From Talaromyces rugulosus (Eukaryota > Ascomycota > Eurotiomycetes > Eurotiales > Trichocomaceae): DNA of 64,000 nt. Under the pieces are notes generated by a model. It had not been told where the DNA came from. It ran no database searches and saw only the letters and a program-made list of their open reading frames with translations. Position 1 is the first letter of the stretch, and every line of letters begins with the position of its first letter. Both the position numbers and the translations under genes were made by a program. Below, piece by piece: positions 33,923 to 46,132 of the stretch. The stretch is taken from assembly GCF_013368755.1 (NCBI RefSeq), contig NC_049562.1, forward strand, positions 806,001-870,000, in the 5' to 3' direction.

Positions 33923-36336
33923 TTACTCCTCCTCGCTTTCTTCGGAATCATCGTCAGATTCGTCAGAGCTATCATCGGCCTCGACAGAACGCATCGGTTC
34001 TGGAGAGTGCTGCGCACCGCCACCCTGGAACCGAGACAGGCTACCCTGCAGCATGTTGATCTGAGCTTCCTGCTCGAACTTGCTCATCGGCTTATTCTTT
34101 TTGGGCTTCGACTGCACCGCTGTTGATGAGATCGGAGCAGACATATCCTCATCCTCCATTACCTGGGGAGCGTTCTTCTTAACGAATTTCAACAGCAGCA
34201 CGAGAACTTCGTTGGGAAGCTCATCAATGTCGAGCTCAATTTCTGTCTCCTGGGTGCCCTTGAGAGCTGGGACGTTGGACTGGATGATTCGGAGAGCCTC
34301 TTGCATCTTCTTGTCGGGCAAGGTACTAATTCCATTCGAGATAATTTGCTTCTCATGGTACGTCACGTTGCGCTTGTCCGACTTGCCGTGTTTAGACCTC
34401 TTATCACCCTTGGAGCTCTTTTTAGAGTCCTTTTTGCCGGACTTGGATTTGGCTGTCTTCTTCGATGCTGGCGGGGTTTTCTTCTTCTTCTGCGTGATTG
34501 CTTCAACTTGCTTGGACATTTCAGCAATTTGCCTCTGCAAAGCCAGAAGTTTTTCTTGGTCGCCATCCTCTTCACTTTCTACTTCTTCACTATCCTCATC
34601 GGACGAACCGCTCTGATGGTTGTCCGGATCATTTTCTTCAAGCCAGGCGTCCTTGTTGGCCCACTTGGCACTGAAATACTCTTCTAGTTTCTGTCCAGCT
34701 TGGTAGATGGGGTCACCAGGGATGTTGAATTTGAAGCAATTTTTGAACATCAGACGGATATCAGCCTCGAATTCCTTGGCGTTTTCGTACTGGCCGGCAT
34801 TCAACTTGGTCTGGACGGTCGACAGATCCATAGGCTTCTTGATAACGCTGTGATAAGTCGGGATATTCAAAGCGACGGGGTCAACGGGGTAGTAGAAGGG
34901 ATTGGCGAGAAGGAAAAGCTTGTCGTCATACAAGTCGCTCAAAATGCCCTTGCAGAACTTCAGTTCATACTGAAACTTCCGCTTCTTGGGCTTGGCAGAA
35001 TAAAGAAGATCACGTTTGGGAGCGTGAATGGCGCGCTTCGGACGGCCATCAGGGTTGGTAGAATCGCGACGAATAGTGGGTAGTCCTTCTGGGTTCAATG
35101 CGAAGGTTGGAGAGGTAGCATTGTTTTGCTTTGGAGGGGGTTGAGTGGCGACGCGAGGCTCGCGGCGTGGAATGTGTTCCTTGGGGATGGGCAACTTCTT
35201 TGGCTTCTTCTCCTCCACTTCATCAGGCCGTGGAAGCTTTTCCAATTGCTTCTGGAACAGACCTTTCAGTCGAGATCCCTCAAGAGAGACAATATGGTCC
35301 GGGCCATTGAACCGCGCGGCATTGCCAGTCATCAGCTCCACGTCGGCCACTATTTGTTCCACCGCGGTATATTGACCCTTCTTCAATTTGTCGTCGATCT
35401 TGGACAAATCCATGGGCTGAGTGATGACGGTGAAGTAGCTTGGGATATTCAATTTCACCGGGTCTACCGGTTCTCGGTAGAAGCGCGAATCGTTCGCTCT
35501 CTTGATGTTGGTGAGTGCCTTTACAAGGAACTTTTGTCGCAGAGGGGTGATTTCTCCAGACATGGTGCGGGCAGGTGAAGGTGGTGAAGGTTGCACTTGA
35601 TCAGCCATGGGGGGAGCCTGTGTAGTTTTAGGACTGGCATCCTCGCCGTTGGTCTTGGTGCGTTTGGCAGCAGGTTCCTCTTCAGAATCCACCTCTCGCT
35701 GGCGCGAGACCTTGGCGGGAGAAAGCGGAGCATCAATCATTTCTTGGTCGGCAATCATTTCGTGGTCGGCAGAGGGGGACTCCTTGACAGGCGTTGGGTG
35801 GTGGGGCAGCGAAGTTTGCACCTCCAGATGATTTGTGTCGGTGGTGTCGGGTGCGGGTTTTATATCGTCGGCAGCAGACTCGACGTCCTCGGATTTGGCC
35901 GCGGCTGGAGAGTCGGTTGCTTCTTTTGGCGCAATTCCTGGCGACTTGGCGTCAGGATCTGGTTTTGTCGTCGCAACTTTGATGCTGTCAATGCCATTGT
36001 TGTTATTGTCAGGGGCCGGTGAGTCAGGCACGGCAGGTTTGCCATTGGCGCCATTGGCAAGCGGTGACTGGGCGGCGTCCTGCCCGTTCAGAGTCGGCGC
36101 GGCTTCCTTATTTGCATCGACAGCCGCAGCATTGAGCGCGGCCTTTTCGACTTTCCCATTCAATAGCGAGTCGGGCGACCTTGGGGCGTTGTCAGCACGC
36201 AGTTATTGACGGCCTGTGAATGATTCACAACGTACCTGTTAAGTGACGAGGCAGGAGTCACATCATTGAGAGCCGGAGCAGCTAGCGGCTTTCCCTCTTT
36301 GAGGACGGCGGCGCCCTCGGGTGGCGGGGTGGCCAT
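33923..36336 (-). CDS. bdf1: BET-family double bromodomain protein Bdf1
   Basis: Nuclear reader of acetylated histone H4 that recruits TFIID and other complexes to active promoters. Minus-strand exons 36236-36336 and 33923-36179 (785 residues; start MATPPPEGAAVLKEGK, the intron rejoining N-RSPDSLLNG in phase). Bromodomain 1 is about residues 245-350 (PVDPVKLNIPSYFTVITQPM with the Asn in ARFNGPDH). Bromodomain 2 is about 440-540 (PVDPVALNIPTYHSVIKKPM, Asn in CFKFNIPGDP). The extra-terminal domain is about 637-710 (VTYHEKQIISNGISTLPDKK; EIELDIDELPNEVLVLLLKF). Ala/Pro/Asp-rich disorder precedes, and a Ser/Glu/Asp acidic tail ends, the protein. In bromodomain 1 the usual YN motif before the binding Asn reads RFN. 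Confidence 0.95.
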
Positions 36337-38097
36337 GTTGGACTTTAGGCTTGGCCCGCCACGGACCGGAATGCGACGAAGAAGCTGGGCGATGTTATGC
36401 GAAAATGGGCGGTGAGAGGGGAGAAGATTGAACGAGTTCAATGCGACCTCAGTAGTGCAGAGCGAGCTCAATCAGTTCAGGTGCACGGAGGCAACGAGGG
36501 CCTTTTATATCGCCAAGAACGTTGAAGTCACGTGTGAGGCGAGGGCGGAGGCGAAGAAGAGGGCGGAAGCAGCCAAGCCACAGGAAATAAAAATGGGTGG
36601 CGGCCGAGACCGGGAAGTCAGGTGACCACGGGAGAAACCGGGTCACGTGGGGAGGTGGAGGTGAAGGGGGAGGAGAGACAAGATGGAAGGAAGGCGAGAG
36701 TGAGGGCAGTCAGGCAGTCGAGGCAGTCGCGAGGGCGGAAAGGCAGCGGCTAATAAGCCACGGCGGCAGGAGCGCGTTGGGAGCGTGACACGCGGGCGAC
36801 GCGTCGCGAGCAATTCGGGAGGGGGCGGAGGCGAACACACACACAACAGCTCAGCTCCGAGGACGAAGGACGCTGGAAAAATCGGAGGGGGTGGCAGAAT
36901 GCTTAAGTACGAGCCCGCGTCACGTCTGCCGCTAGCCCCGTTGCGTCCGCTAGTCTCGATTATCCCGGTCCGGACCCAGCTGCCGCCTGTGATTGGCGGC
37001 TGCCTGCATCAACGCTTTGCGCCCGCCCGCCCATTGGCTGCTCCCTGCCGAAAGCGGGGCCCGCGCCTGCCCAGGCATTGTTGTATCGAGCCTGTATGCG
37101 AATTTCCGTTCCTGCCGTGCCGCCACTATTCCAGTGAGTTCTGTATTCGTCTATTATTGTTTAGTTGTAATCTATATTTATCATTTATTTATAGTTATAT
37201 ATTTATATATTTATATATATATCGATAACCAAGTATCTATATTTTCATATATACATACATATACATATACTATATACTGTGAGTCATCAAGGCAGCCAAG
37301 GAGCCCAGGGCTGTGCCCTACCCTGGCTCCTTGCAGCTTCTGGACTAGCCCCGTCACACTGATGCAAAGCGTATCCACTCAGCGTTCACCGGGGCTGGCC
37401 AGCCCCGCCAGAACCAGCCAGTCATGCCTACTTATCCGTAAGACGCTGTAAGGCGTATCGAACTCTGTACCATTCATTATTATTGGTTTTACATTCCAAT
37501 ATTCTAATCTTGTTGTGGCTCAGTCTGTTCCTGGCCTTTGATTGATCAAACAGCAGTATACGGCAGCCTGCTTGTGCCACACCAGATCCTGTCACCCCTC
37601 GTATCTTATCGATATGCCAATTAGCCCATGTTCTAGAAGATACGTAGTGTCGATAAATAGAGCTGTTGAGTGTTGACAGTATTAGTGCTAGTTGTATACA
37701 ACTCTCCAAAGAATACTAAGACCAAGGCTGCGGGGAAGAACCCGCCCTATCGTGTGGATGAATATCTGGTTACATGCTAATTAATAGCTATAACCTTAAG
37801 TAGCAGCTTTTCGAGATAAAAATAATAAGAAAGTAGCTTGAAGTAGATCCATCGTCTCTCGCAAAAATGAGCCTATCAAGGTGGCCTATCACGAGTTCTG
37901 CGCTAGCCCGCAATAGGCTAAGCGCCCATCCACCCTTCTAAGAACTTTTTTTTTTCTGCTGTTATCGCCGAACGACGCTGGACTCGTTTACAGTCAAGCC
38001 ATTTCAAGCTCCTTGGTCTAGCTTGCTGGTGGTTTCCGTATCGTGCCTGGAACTCTTCATCTCTCCGCCATCGCAGGGGCTCTGTTGAACCAACACA
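36337..38097. other. Long divergent region between BDF1 and UTP5
   Basis: 1.76 kb. The left part is GC-rich and promoter-like, with an ACGCGT box at 36799-36804. Positions 37180-37270 are AT-rich and TA-repeat-like. A hairpin lies at 37298-37332, and 37430-37720 has AT-rich, transposon-remnant-like sequence. T tracts near 37945 precede the UTP5 ATG. No coding exon is supported. Confidence 0.5.
37298..37332. repeat. Near-perfect inverted repeat (hairpin)
   Basis: Arm AAGGAGCCCAGGG (37298-37310) and its near-complement CCCTGGCTCCTT (37321-37332) with one unpaired C, loop about 10 nt. It lies in an intergenic block without genes; it could be a transposon remnant or a transcript terminator structure. 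Confidence 0.5.
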
Positions 38098-40667
38098 ATG
38101 GCCAAGAAATCCTCACGCCAACCGGCGTCAAAAACTTCCTCCGCAGCAGCGCCCGCGGCCTCTGCTGCCACTGCTGCTGGCTCTAGATCGTCCATTCTGC
38201 GCGCTGCCTTTTCCCCGTCGGAGTACCAACTTGCGCTCTTTGCTTCCGTTATCCAGGGCCTCGATTCGCAACATCTGCGCATCCATGATATCCACACTGG
38301 CGTGCTGCAGTGCGAGCATGCTGTCACTCCGCGGGAATCCATCACATCCTTGGATTGGGGCTACTTCCCCAACCAGCGGGATTCAAACACACCGAAGAAG
38401 AAGAGGAAGAGAAATTCGAATGTTCACGAAAACGGGGATGCTGTTGTTGCCTTTGGTACAAGTTCGTCCGAGATTCGCATGTACTCGCCAGAGGAGGACA
38501 AAATACTCGGCACTCTAACGGGAGCCCACGACGGAGGAATCCGCGACTTCAAGTTTACGACTGGCAAATCAGCGGCACAGGGCTGGAGTATTGGTGGTGA
38601 TAATAAGCTTGTTCAATGGGACCTTCGCACTGGCCAAAGCATCAAGTAGGTTTTGAAAAAAAAAAAAATTTGCGTCTGTAAGGATCTATAATTAACCCGT
38701 CGTTCAGAACGATACATATCCCGACATCTTCTACCCCGTCTGCGCTTTCAAGACCAGCCCTTTCGACTCCCTCGGTGATTTGTGCATCCCAGACGCCTTT
38801 TATCCTGGATGTCGAAAACCCAGAAGCACAACCCTTGACCTTCCCGGCAATGGCCAATCCCATTCACACGCTCTTTTCATCATCTACGAATTTTTCCAAA
38901 GATGACACTTTCCTCGCCGCTGATAGCGCCCGCTATGTCACGGTGTTCGACCCAGAGACAAAGGGAATTGCCCACAGCTTGATTGCGGAGAATGATGTGT
39001 TGGCCGTGTCTCTATATTCTTCTTCGGACGAAGAAGATGCCCAGTCTAAACAAGTTCTTGCTGTTCTGGTAAATGACGGTACTGTTGAATTATTCAACAG
39101 GCCGTTTCTCCAGCTCGGAAACTCAAAAACCACGAGCTTGAAGGCAAGGGCGAAGCAGATGACTCGCAAGGCCGATGCCGTGGTGAAAATCGTTAACCCA
39201 GAGTCTAGAAAGGGAGTTTCAGTGGTCCAGACTAATTTCCAGGGATCAGAACTCTTTATTGCATGGGCCGAGGGTGGCGTGAATGTGGTTTTTGAACGGG
39301 TGAACTGGCAGTCCAAAGACACTGAGGAGCTTGCCCTTTCAGGTGTCACTGAAATCTCAGGACGTAAATCCGGATCGGTGCTTCACTCAACTACAGTCAA
39401 GGAGGCACGCAATGCCAGTAAATCGCACGTCAACGAGAATAACGCCGCCGTTGACTCTGGTGCATTCGCCGACGATGTTGAGATGAACGGTACAAACGAC
39501 GATGACATTGACGCTATTTCGATATCTGACGAGGGCGATTCTTCCGAAGACGAGGCCAAGAAGCCTCAACAGCGACAAACAAACAACACTTTGACTAATG
39601 GTGCTGGAAGCAAGGATGATGTAGAGATGCAAGATGCAGACTCTGGTGTCGAGGAAGACGACGAAGACGTTGGCGGAGAACCCAGCTTTGGAGAATTGGC
39701 GCAAAGAAACTCGGCCATTGACGTTGAGGCTGAGTTGGAGGAGGACAACACTGGCGCTGGGGCTTTGGTTCCTGGCACGTCAAGCAAAAAAGTCTATCAG
39801 ATCCCATCTGGTGTATCCCTGTCGACCGTTCTTTCGCAGGCACTCAAGACAAACGATGTCGAGATGCTTGAATCCTGTTTCCATACTTCAGACCTGAACA
39901 TTGTCCGCGCAACCATCCAACGATTGGACTCGACGCTTGCAGGCACATTGCTTCAAAAAGTTTCTGAGCGCATGGCTTCTCGACCTGGCCGGTACGGACA
40001 TCTTCTTGTCTGGGTGCAGTGGACATGCATCGCCCATGGAGGAGCCATTGCCGGCAACGCCGACATCTTGAAACGCATGACCTCGCTGTACAAAGTCATG
40101 GACCAACGATCTCGCAGCCTCCCTTCCTTGCTTCTCCTCAAGGGCAAACTTGACATGCTAGACGCCCAAGTCAACATGAGACAGTCCATGAGCGACACTC
40201 GCAAACACGAAGCCGACGACGAAGAAATCCTCGAAAACGTCACGCACTACGCGGGCGTCAACGATGACAGCAGCGAAGCCGGCCAACGTCGCAAACGCAA
40301 GGCCATCTCGCATCTCGAAGAAGCCGATGCCGAGGACATCGACGAGCTCCAGAACGGATTCGGCTCTGATCTCGACGATGATGAGGACGACGAAGGCAGC
40401 GAAGAAGACGCCGACGAGGACGCCGGTTTGATCGACATTGAAGCTGAAGAATACGCTGGTTCTTCGGACGCAGAAGAATCCCTCGAGGGACATGAAGACG
40501 ACGACGATGAGGAAGAAGGCGATGATGACTCTGACGCAGGTAGCGACATGGTCGACTTCATCGCCGATTCAGAAGAGGACGTGTCCGACGAAGGAGCCGT
40601 CCCTGCTCCACCACAGAAAAAGGCCAAGTTGGGTGGTGGTAAGAGTAGGAAAGGTGGTCGTTCATGA
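38098..40667 (+). CDS. utp5: U3 snoRNP t-UTP subunit Utp5 (WDR43-like)
   Basis: Component of the t-UTP/UTP-A subcomplex that binds the 5' ETS of pre-rRNA in the small-subunit processome; nucleolar. Exons 38098-38645 and 38708-40667 (835 residues). A Ser/Ala/Lys-rich N-terminus is followed by WD40-like repeats (AFSPSEYQLALFASVIQG; ITSLDWGYFPNQ; GAHDGGIRDFKFTTGK; GGDNKLVQWDLRTGQSIK). The Utp12 domain follows (VYQIPSGVSLSTVLSQALKT; MLESCFHTSDLNIVRATIQR; GRYGHLLVWVQWTCIAHGGA). The last 180 residues are extremely acidic with a basic end (KKAKLGGGKSRKGGRS), typical of nucleolar proteins. A KKKRKRN nuclear-localisation-like stretch sits within the first repeat region. Confidence 0.92.
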
Positions 40668-41371
40668 TTTTTTTTTTGTTTCTACTTCGCGTCTCTATTA
40701 AATCCTGTGTTTTTTTCGGTCCATGTTCGAGAATTCTCCTACTTTAAAAAAAATTATGCGCATGCTCTATTATTCCTATGATATTACTCCCCAGGGGAAA
40801 TACATGCTTGATGACTATGGTGTTGTAGGAACACTCTTGCTAAGAAGCAGAAAAAAGGCGTTATCAAGTACCCAATTTTTCTTGTTGTTCTTTTTTTGTT
40901 TTCTTGTTTTTTGCAAATTGCATATTATTTAAAAGTTGTCTTCAATTACTGTGCATGTCTCTTTTTGATCTTCGTCGGGTTGGAGGCTAGAAGGCACTGT
41001 ATATATATAGGTATACTGCGAGCATATTACCCATACATGAAGGTTATAGATTTCAATGTCTCTTCTTCCAGGCTTTTGCTTTATTGAAATGCTGGATACT
41101 TGACGTCTGGGGCGTTCGGTAATGTCGGCATTCCTCAATGTTCAATCTTGTTGGTATCGAGATATCGAAGCGATCTTGGCCTAGTCGATTAACACAAATA
41201 TTCAACGGTAGGGGTAATAATTCAAATTCTTTAGTCATTTAAGCATACACAATATGATAATGTGCTCGAGCACTACCGCGTCAAAAGCAGTCAACGAAGG
41301 ACATGTAAAAATAGTCATCTCCATGTTCTCCCATACACCCTCTTAAAACAAAATATTAATACACCGCGGCA
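40668..41371. other. Convergent 3' flanks of UTP5 and the AMA1-like gene
   Basis: 704 bp of AT-rich, T-tract-bearing 3'-UTR-like sequence. No gene was seen. Confidence 0.6.
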
Positions 41372-44093
41372 TTATCGAATAACCTCATTCCCTGGATTCT
41401 CAATACCGTCAAGTGACTCCAGAATAGCGCTGTGCAGGATACCAGCAGACCCGCCAAAGGATTTTCGAGTCTTGCTCCAAATTCGGTAGAATCTGATATG
41501 CCCCTTGGAAATAATCGCGATACATTCATCGTCTGCCGAGGATGCGTCACCCTCGCCATCACATGGCGGGCATCTGAAACGGGGGATAATTATGGCTGCT
41601 AGAGCCCTCTCTGATACATGCAAGTCCGGAAATACCTGTCCATACAAATTGATGTTCCACGGTATGGCTGCAGTCTGTTCGCAGCTGGGCCAGGCAAATA
41701 CTGCAATGCGAAAAGGGTGCTCCCCTTCGGAGAACCCGAGGATGACGGCAATTTCTCGTTGAGTGGTGCTCCATACCAGGCCTGTTATTTGTGCCCACAC
41801 ATAGATTTTGGCCAAGCAGCTACCAGACGGTGTATGATAAAAATGAACTGTACGGTCACTCATGCCACCTCCCGTAGCAAGGAGCGTTGGTTGCCACGGC
41901 GCAAAAGCGATTGCTTTGACCGCTGAGCGATGCATGAACCGGTGCTTCTGGCTATTATAAGGTATGCCCTTTGCAGTTTGAACACCTTGCGAATCTAACG
42001 GGCCGATGGACAGCCCAGGGAGGAAATCTTGCAATCCCAAGATTCTTGCCGCTTGAAAATTGTCCGATATGTTTGACCCTGTAAATGATGAGCGCCGCTG
42101 TCTCCAAGCTTCCGGTCTTCGCTCAGGCCGGTTCTGATTCATATCAAGCCCAGCCCTCAGGCTTTGTTCCAGGTTGTCTGAGGTTGACGATTCATGTACC
42201 AAGTTAGGCGCTGACCGAGACCTCCTCGAAAGTGAAGATCCGGTTGCCAAGCGGGATAGTCTTCTAAAAATATGAAGGAACCGTATACCAGTCATTGAGT
42301 ATGAATCTGCTTCGAGTGGCTGCACTCCAGGAAGCAAATAATCTCCAATCAATGGAGACCCTTCTGAGTGATGTCCGCCCAAGATGCGATTTAGGTCAAA
42401 CAGTAGACAAGCGTCATCATCACCACTAGTAGCAAGATACTTGTTATCTGGAGACCAGGATATGCCACAAATACACCCACAGTGGGCATCAATTCTGGCT
42501 AAAAGTGTCACCTTTGAAAGAGTGTCTAAGTTGGATGATTCGACACAATAATACCATATGATGCCGGCCCTGTCACCAACAACTAAATCTTCGACAAAGG
42601 CCTCTGTGCCCGAGAATATTGTAGATAGACGTCGAGTTGTAGTTTGTTTGAAAGCAACACAACTTATCGAAATGTGATACTGCCATATCCGCCGTGGCTG
42701 AGGCTTGACAAGGCTCCAGAGGTACAGATACCCACGCCAAGTTGCGACTGCCAGAATACCTTTTTGGCCTTCTGGTGACGAGAAAGACAACGCTGTTACG
42801 TGATCTGAATTAGGATGGCCAGCTGGGAATGCCGCTACAGCTCGGCATGTTGATGTTGACCATAGATAGACAATGTCCATGATAGCGTATGCGAGGATCT
42901 TGATTGTATGGCTGTAAGCAAGAACGCTACAATAGAAGTCATCCAGTATACCGGGGGTGACCAGAATGCAAAAAGGTACGCGTTCTTTTGCTTTCTTAGA
43001 TCGACGTCGCTTAGTATGAAAGTCTTTGTTTTTTATTAGCATTGGTAATCTGTTGTGCAATCCTTGAAAACGTACTTGACAACTCAGCCCTTTTCCACTC
43101 ACAGTCTTTCCATACCAGAGGGCATTTAAATCTCTCATACTGTGGAGAGGAAGGGGACAGTCTGGTTTCGTTTGGTGTGGTGAGCTTGCAAATAGTAAGT
43201 TGCGGGCGAATCAAGTCAACATCAAAAGCAATTGCCAATCTCGACTGGTTCATTTCGAGGTCTTCCGAAGAAGAAATGTGCGTGCTATACTCGTACCGTG
43301 CTACATGTATTGGAGTGGCGGCTTTATCCTCATAAATGTCTCCCCGCTCATATGTCGACCCCAGCCTAGGGTCTCCGGTTGCAATGGAAGATCCACCCAC
43401 GTTCCAGATGCCCCCGACACTCACTTGACGGGGAGTGATCCTTCGCCCAGTGGAAGAAGATTGCTGACTTGGAAGGGCTTGATCATCAACAAGATGGGGT
43501 GACATGTGTGGGGCTTGAAGCAGGCCTCTACGATTAAGTAGGCTGGATGGCAGTATGCCCTGAGATGGTCGACGATCGAATGGATTCTCACTGCACTCTT
43601 GTTGACGAAGAAGCTTTTCGTTGACTGTGAGATCCCAGGGATCCTTTCTAATACGGTGTTTTGTTGTAAAGATACTATGATCCGACCGCCTCGGTATGAA
43701 TCGGTCAGGAGTGTCTGCCGCGAGAGCGAGAACGTCATGAGCAAAAAGGCGTGCAGCAGCAAGTCGGCTCCTGGCTTCTGGTGCCTTTGCTCGAACAAGG
43801 CTCACAAATGATTTGGTGTTGGACTTGTCTATTTTGTTCTTGGTCCTAGCCTTTTCCGAAGCAGATTCGCGCGCAGTCTGGCTTTTGTGACTGGTAAAGG
43901 ATTGGTGGTCGTCATCTGAGGGAGACGTCGAAGAAAGATGGTCTGTATCTAATTGTTGACGAGGCGGTTGACAGACAGTTGGTGTAGAGTCGTCTCGTAA
44001 TGAAAAAGTAGCCTGCAGGTATTGAGGCGAATGAAAGACTTTGGTTTTTGAATGATGGGACTCTTCAGATGTAGAATAAGGAGTGATGTCCAT
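41372..44093 (-). CDS. ama1: AMA1-like meiotic APC/C activator (Cdc20/Fizzy family, WD40)
   Basis: Co-activator that presents substrates to the anaphase-promoting complex; the Ama1 branch acts in meiosis and sporulation. Minus-strand exons 43076-44093 and 41372-43023 (889 residues; the 52-nt intron joins KRAELS to NFHTKRRRSKK in phase). The N-terminal C-box DRFIPRR (residues about 130-136) matches the family's DR(F/Y)IPxR APC/C-binding motif, followed by NEKLLRQQECSENPFDRR. The WD40 propeller starts about PFCILVTPGILDDFYCSVLAYSHT, with repeats such as IDAHCGCICGISWSPDNKYL and HRSAVKAIAFAPWQPTLLAT. It ends in GNEVIR, the C-terminal Ile-Arg (IR) tail that docks on Cdc27/Cdc23. A disordered insert of roughly 130 residues splits the propeller. 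Longer than yeast Ama1 (593 residues). Confidence 0.88.
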
Positions 44094-44421
44094 TGCTGCT
44101 TTTGCAGCCGGCAGCCGGCGTGACCATGCGTATACGACGAGGACCGTCAATAAAGAGTGAGATACAATGTTGGGAGAGAGTGAAAGCTCCGTTCTCACGG
44201 GTTTTGAGACGAAAAGATGGGATTCGCAATATATACCGTATCGGGAAGGAGAGAAGGCCGCACGTGATCCATGTCGCTCTTTCCTCTCCCGCGGGGCGGA
44301 ACCGGCGCAGATGAAGCATCACATCGACACAGCACAGAAAACCATTCGGACTTGTTTTTCTTTTTCCCTTTCATGAACCAACGCATAAGTGGGGTTGCCT
44401 CAACTTATTTTGAGCGACGTG
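44094..44421. other. Divergent promoter of the AMA1-like gene and BET4
   Basis: 328 bp between two start codons. A CACGTG E-box lies at about 44261 (GCACGTGATCC). No other feature was seen. Confidence 0.5.
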
Positions 44422-45676
44422 ATGGCCAGTGTACAACTTTCAGACATCCTTAGTTCCTCGATGGCCGAGTGCTAACCCAGATCGGATTGATAGCATGGTG
44501 TTCCTCGCCAGAGCAAAAAGGCGGTTGAGAACGTCGAACAAAAGCAGCAAGAGATTCAAAAGTATCGCGATCTAGACCGCTCAGTGCAAGATAAAGTTCG
44601 ATTACCGTTTCCGAATATGTATAGATTGAATCAAAGCTCACCTGCAAGTGTAGATTGCGGGGCGTTGTTTCACACCGGAAACCTTGCAACAAATTTCTGA
44701 ACTGCTGAAAGAAAACCCCGAGTATTATTCAGTATGGAACTATCGACGATTAATCCGTCAACACGAGTTTCCTGTAGCTGCGCCTTCAGACCAACCCGGC
44801 ATTGACCAAGTTGCCGCCATCATCAAGTCGGACCTGGAGTTTCTCTTTCCTCTTTTGAGATCTTTTCCAAAATGCTATTGGATTTGGAACTACCGTTTAT
44901 GGATCCTAGATGAAGCCAAACGTCTATTGCCTAGACCAATAGCGCATGAATTCTGGCAGAAAGAGCTGGCCCTCGTTGGCAAAATGCTCAGCGTGGATAG
45001 CCGAAATTTCCATGGCTGGGGCTATAGGCGCCATGTGATAACGGAATTAGAAAACTTCAGTGCCGACGAGGACAGTGTGAAACAGATGACACAAGCAGAA
45101 GTTTATTATACGACGAAGATGATTGGAGCCAATCTTTCGAATTTTTCAGCTTGGCACAATAGAACAAAACTTATACAAAAGCTTCTCGATGAGAAGAAAG
45201 CAACGGATGAGGAGCGGAAGAAGGTCTTAGATGAAGGTGACTTGCCCGATGATTCCTGTCGGAGAGTCTCACTTGACGACTGACTGTTGTGATATGTAGA
45301 ACTGGCGCTTTCCCATAAAGCTCTCATTGACCCATACGATCAGTCATTATGGTTCTATCACCAAACTTTGATGTGTGTGTTTGATCCGTCGCTGGCAGCG
45401 CGCACGATGGCACCAAACCTGTCCAACTCTCAGCGTTTGGAATACGTTGAAAACGAAAAGGAGGAGATCAAAGATATATTGGATGAGTGCACAGACTGCA
45501 AATGGATATACCAAGCTTTGGTCGAGTGCAACTTGATTACCGCAAAGATAAAAGGGGCTATGCCCGACGATGATCGGTCCGAGGTCCTGGAGTGGCTTGG
45601 GGTTTTGATCAAGCTGGATCCATTGAGACGTGGCCGTTGGAATGATATTGAAAAGTCTCTTGGGGAATACGAATGA
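44422..45676 (+). CDS. bet4: Rab geranylgeranyltransferase alpha subunit (Bet4)
   Basis: Alpha subunit of GGTase II, which with the beta subunit and Rab escort protein adds geranylgeranyl groups to Rab GTPases. Exons 44422-44430, 44494-44595, 44654-45236, 45300-45676 (356 residues). The first coding exon is nine nucleotides (MAS), placed because the join gives MASHGVPRQSKK, matching the family's MxHGxxR opening, and because a GCTAAC branch site precedes the acceptor. PFTA repeats follow in order: NPEYYSVWNYRR, FPKCYWIWNYRLWIL, DSRNFHGWGYRRHVI, NLSNFSAWHNRTKLI, DPYDQSLWFYHQTLM. Two donors (GTTCGA and GTGACT) are non-consensus. No Ig-like or LRR domains are seen, as in fungal Bet4. Confidence 0.93.
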
Positions 45677-46132
45677 GCCGAGATCCTAGAACAACATATT
45701 TATTGTCTGCCCTGGCGATGTACGGATACATGATTGGTGAATATTAAATCACAATAACCCATCCCACTGAAAGCCACACTTGATCGGCAAATTAATGGAA
45801 ACACCCCGAAATATGTGACCTATCCAACGTCCTCGTGGCGGGGCGTTTACTACATATGTACATGTACGTACTAGTACACCTTTAGTACGCACTCCATTAT
45901 GCTGGACTGATCCGAATATACACGAGCCAAGATCTAGACTTATTCATAGACTTCAATATCATTAAAGTATAGCCTACGCTACAACTTGCAAAAAGACTTG
46001 TCTGCGTATGTTGACAGGCGTTATTATATTCCTACTATCTGACTACGACAAATTTACCAGTGAGAAGCGATTACAATTACCATTGTAGCACATACATCGG
46101 CCCCGATCAAATTATTTACTGTGTCTAGGCAT
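45677..46132. other. Convergent 3' flanks of BET4 and the P450
   Basis: 456 bp, AT-rich with repeated TACATGTACGTACTAGTAC-type palindromes near 45855-45880. No gene was seen. Confidence 0.6.

Noticed and set aside
33574..34023. 149-codon minus-strand frame with hydrophobic stretches
   Set aside because: Overlaps the BDF1 3' end in another frame and its UTR; hydrophobicity comes from T-rich sequence.
36160..36471. Longer N-terminal extension of BDF1 (start upstream of MATPPPEG)
   Set aside because: Upstream residues are not conserved-looking; the first ATG giving the MATPPPEG start joins correctly to exon 2.
44461..44493. ATGGCCGAGTGC at 44461, tRNA A-box-like or a start codon for BET4
   Set aside because: It lies inside the first BET4 intron just before the GCTAAC branch site; the frame stops at once, and no B-box follows.
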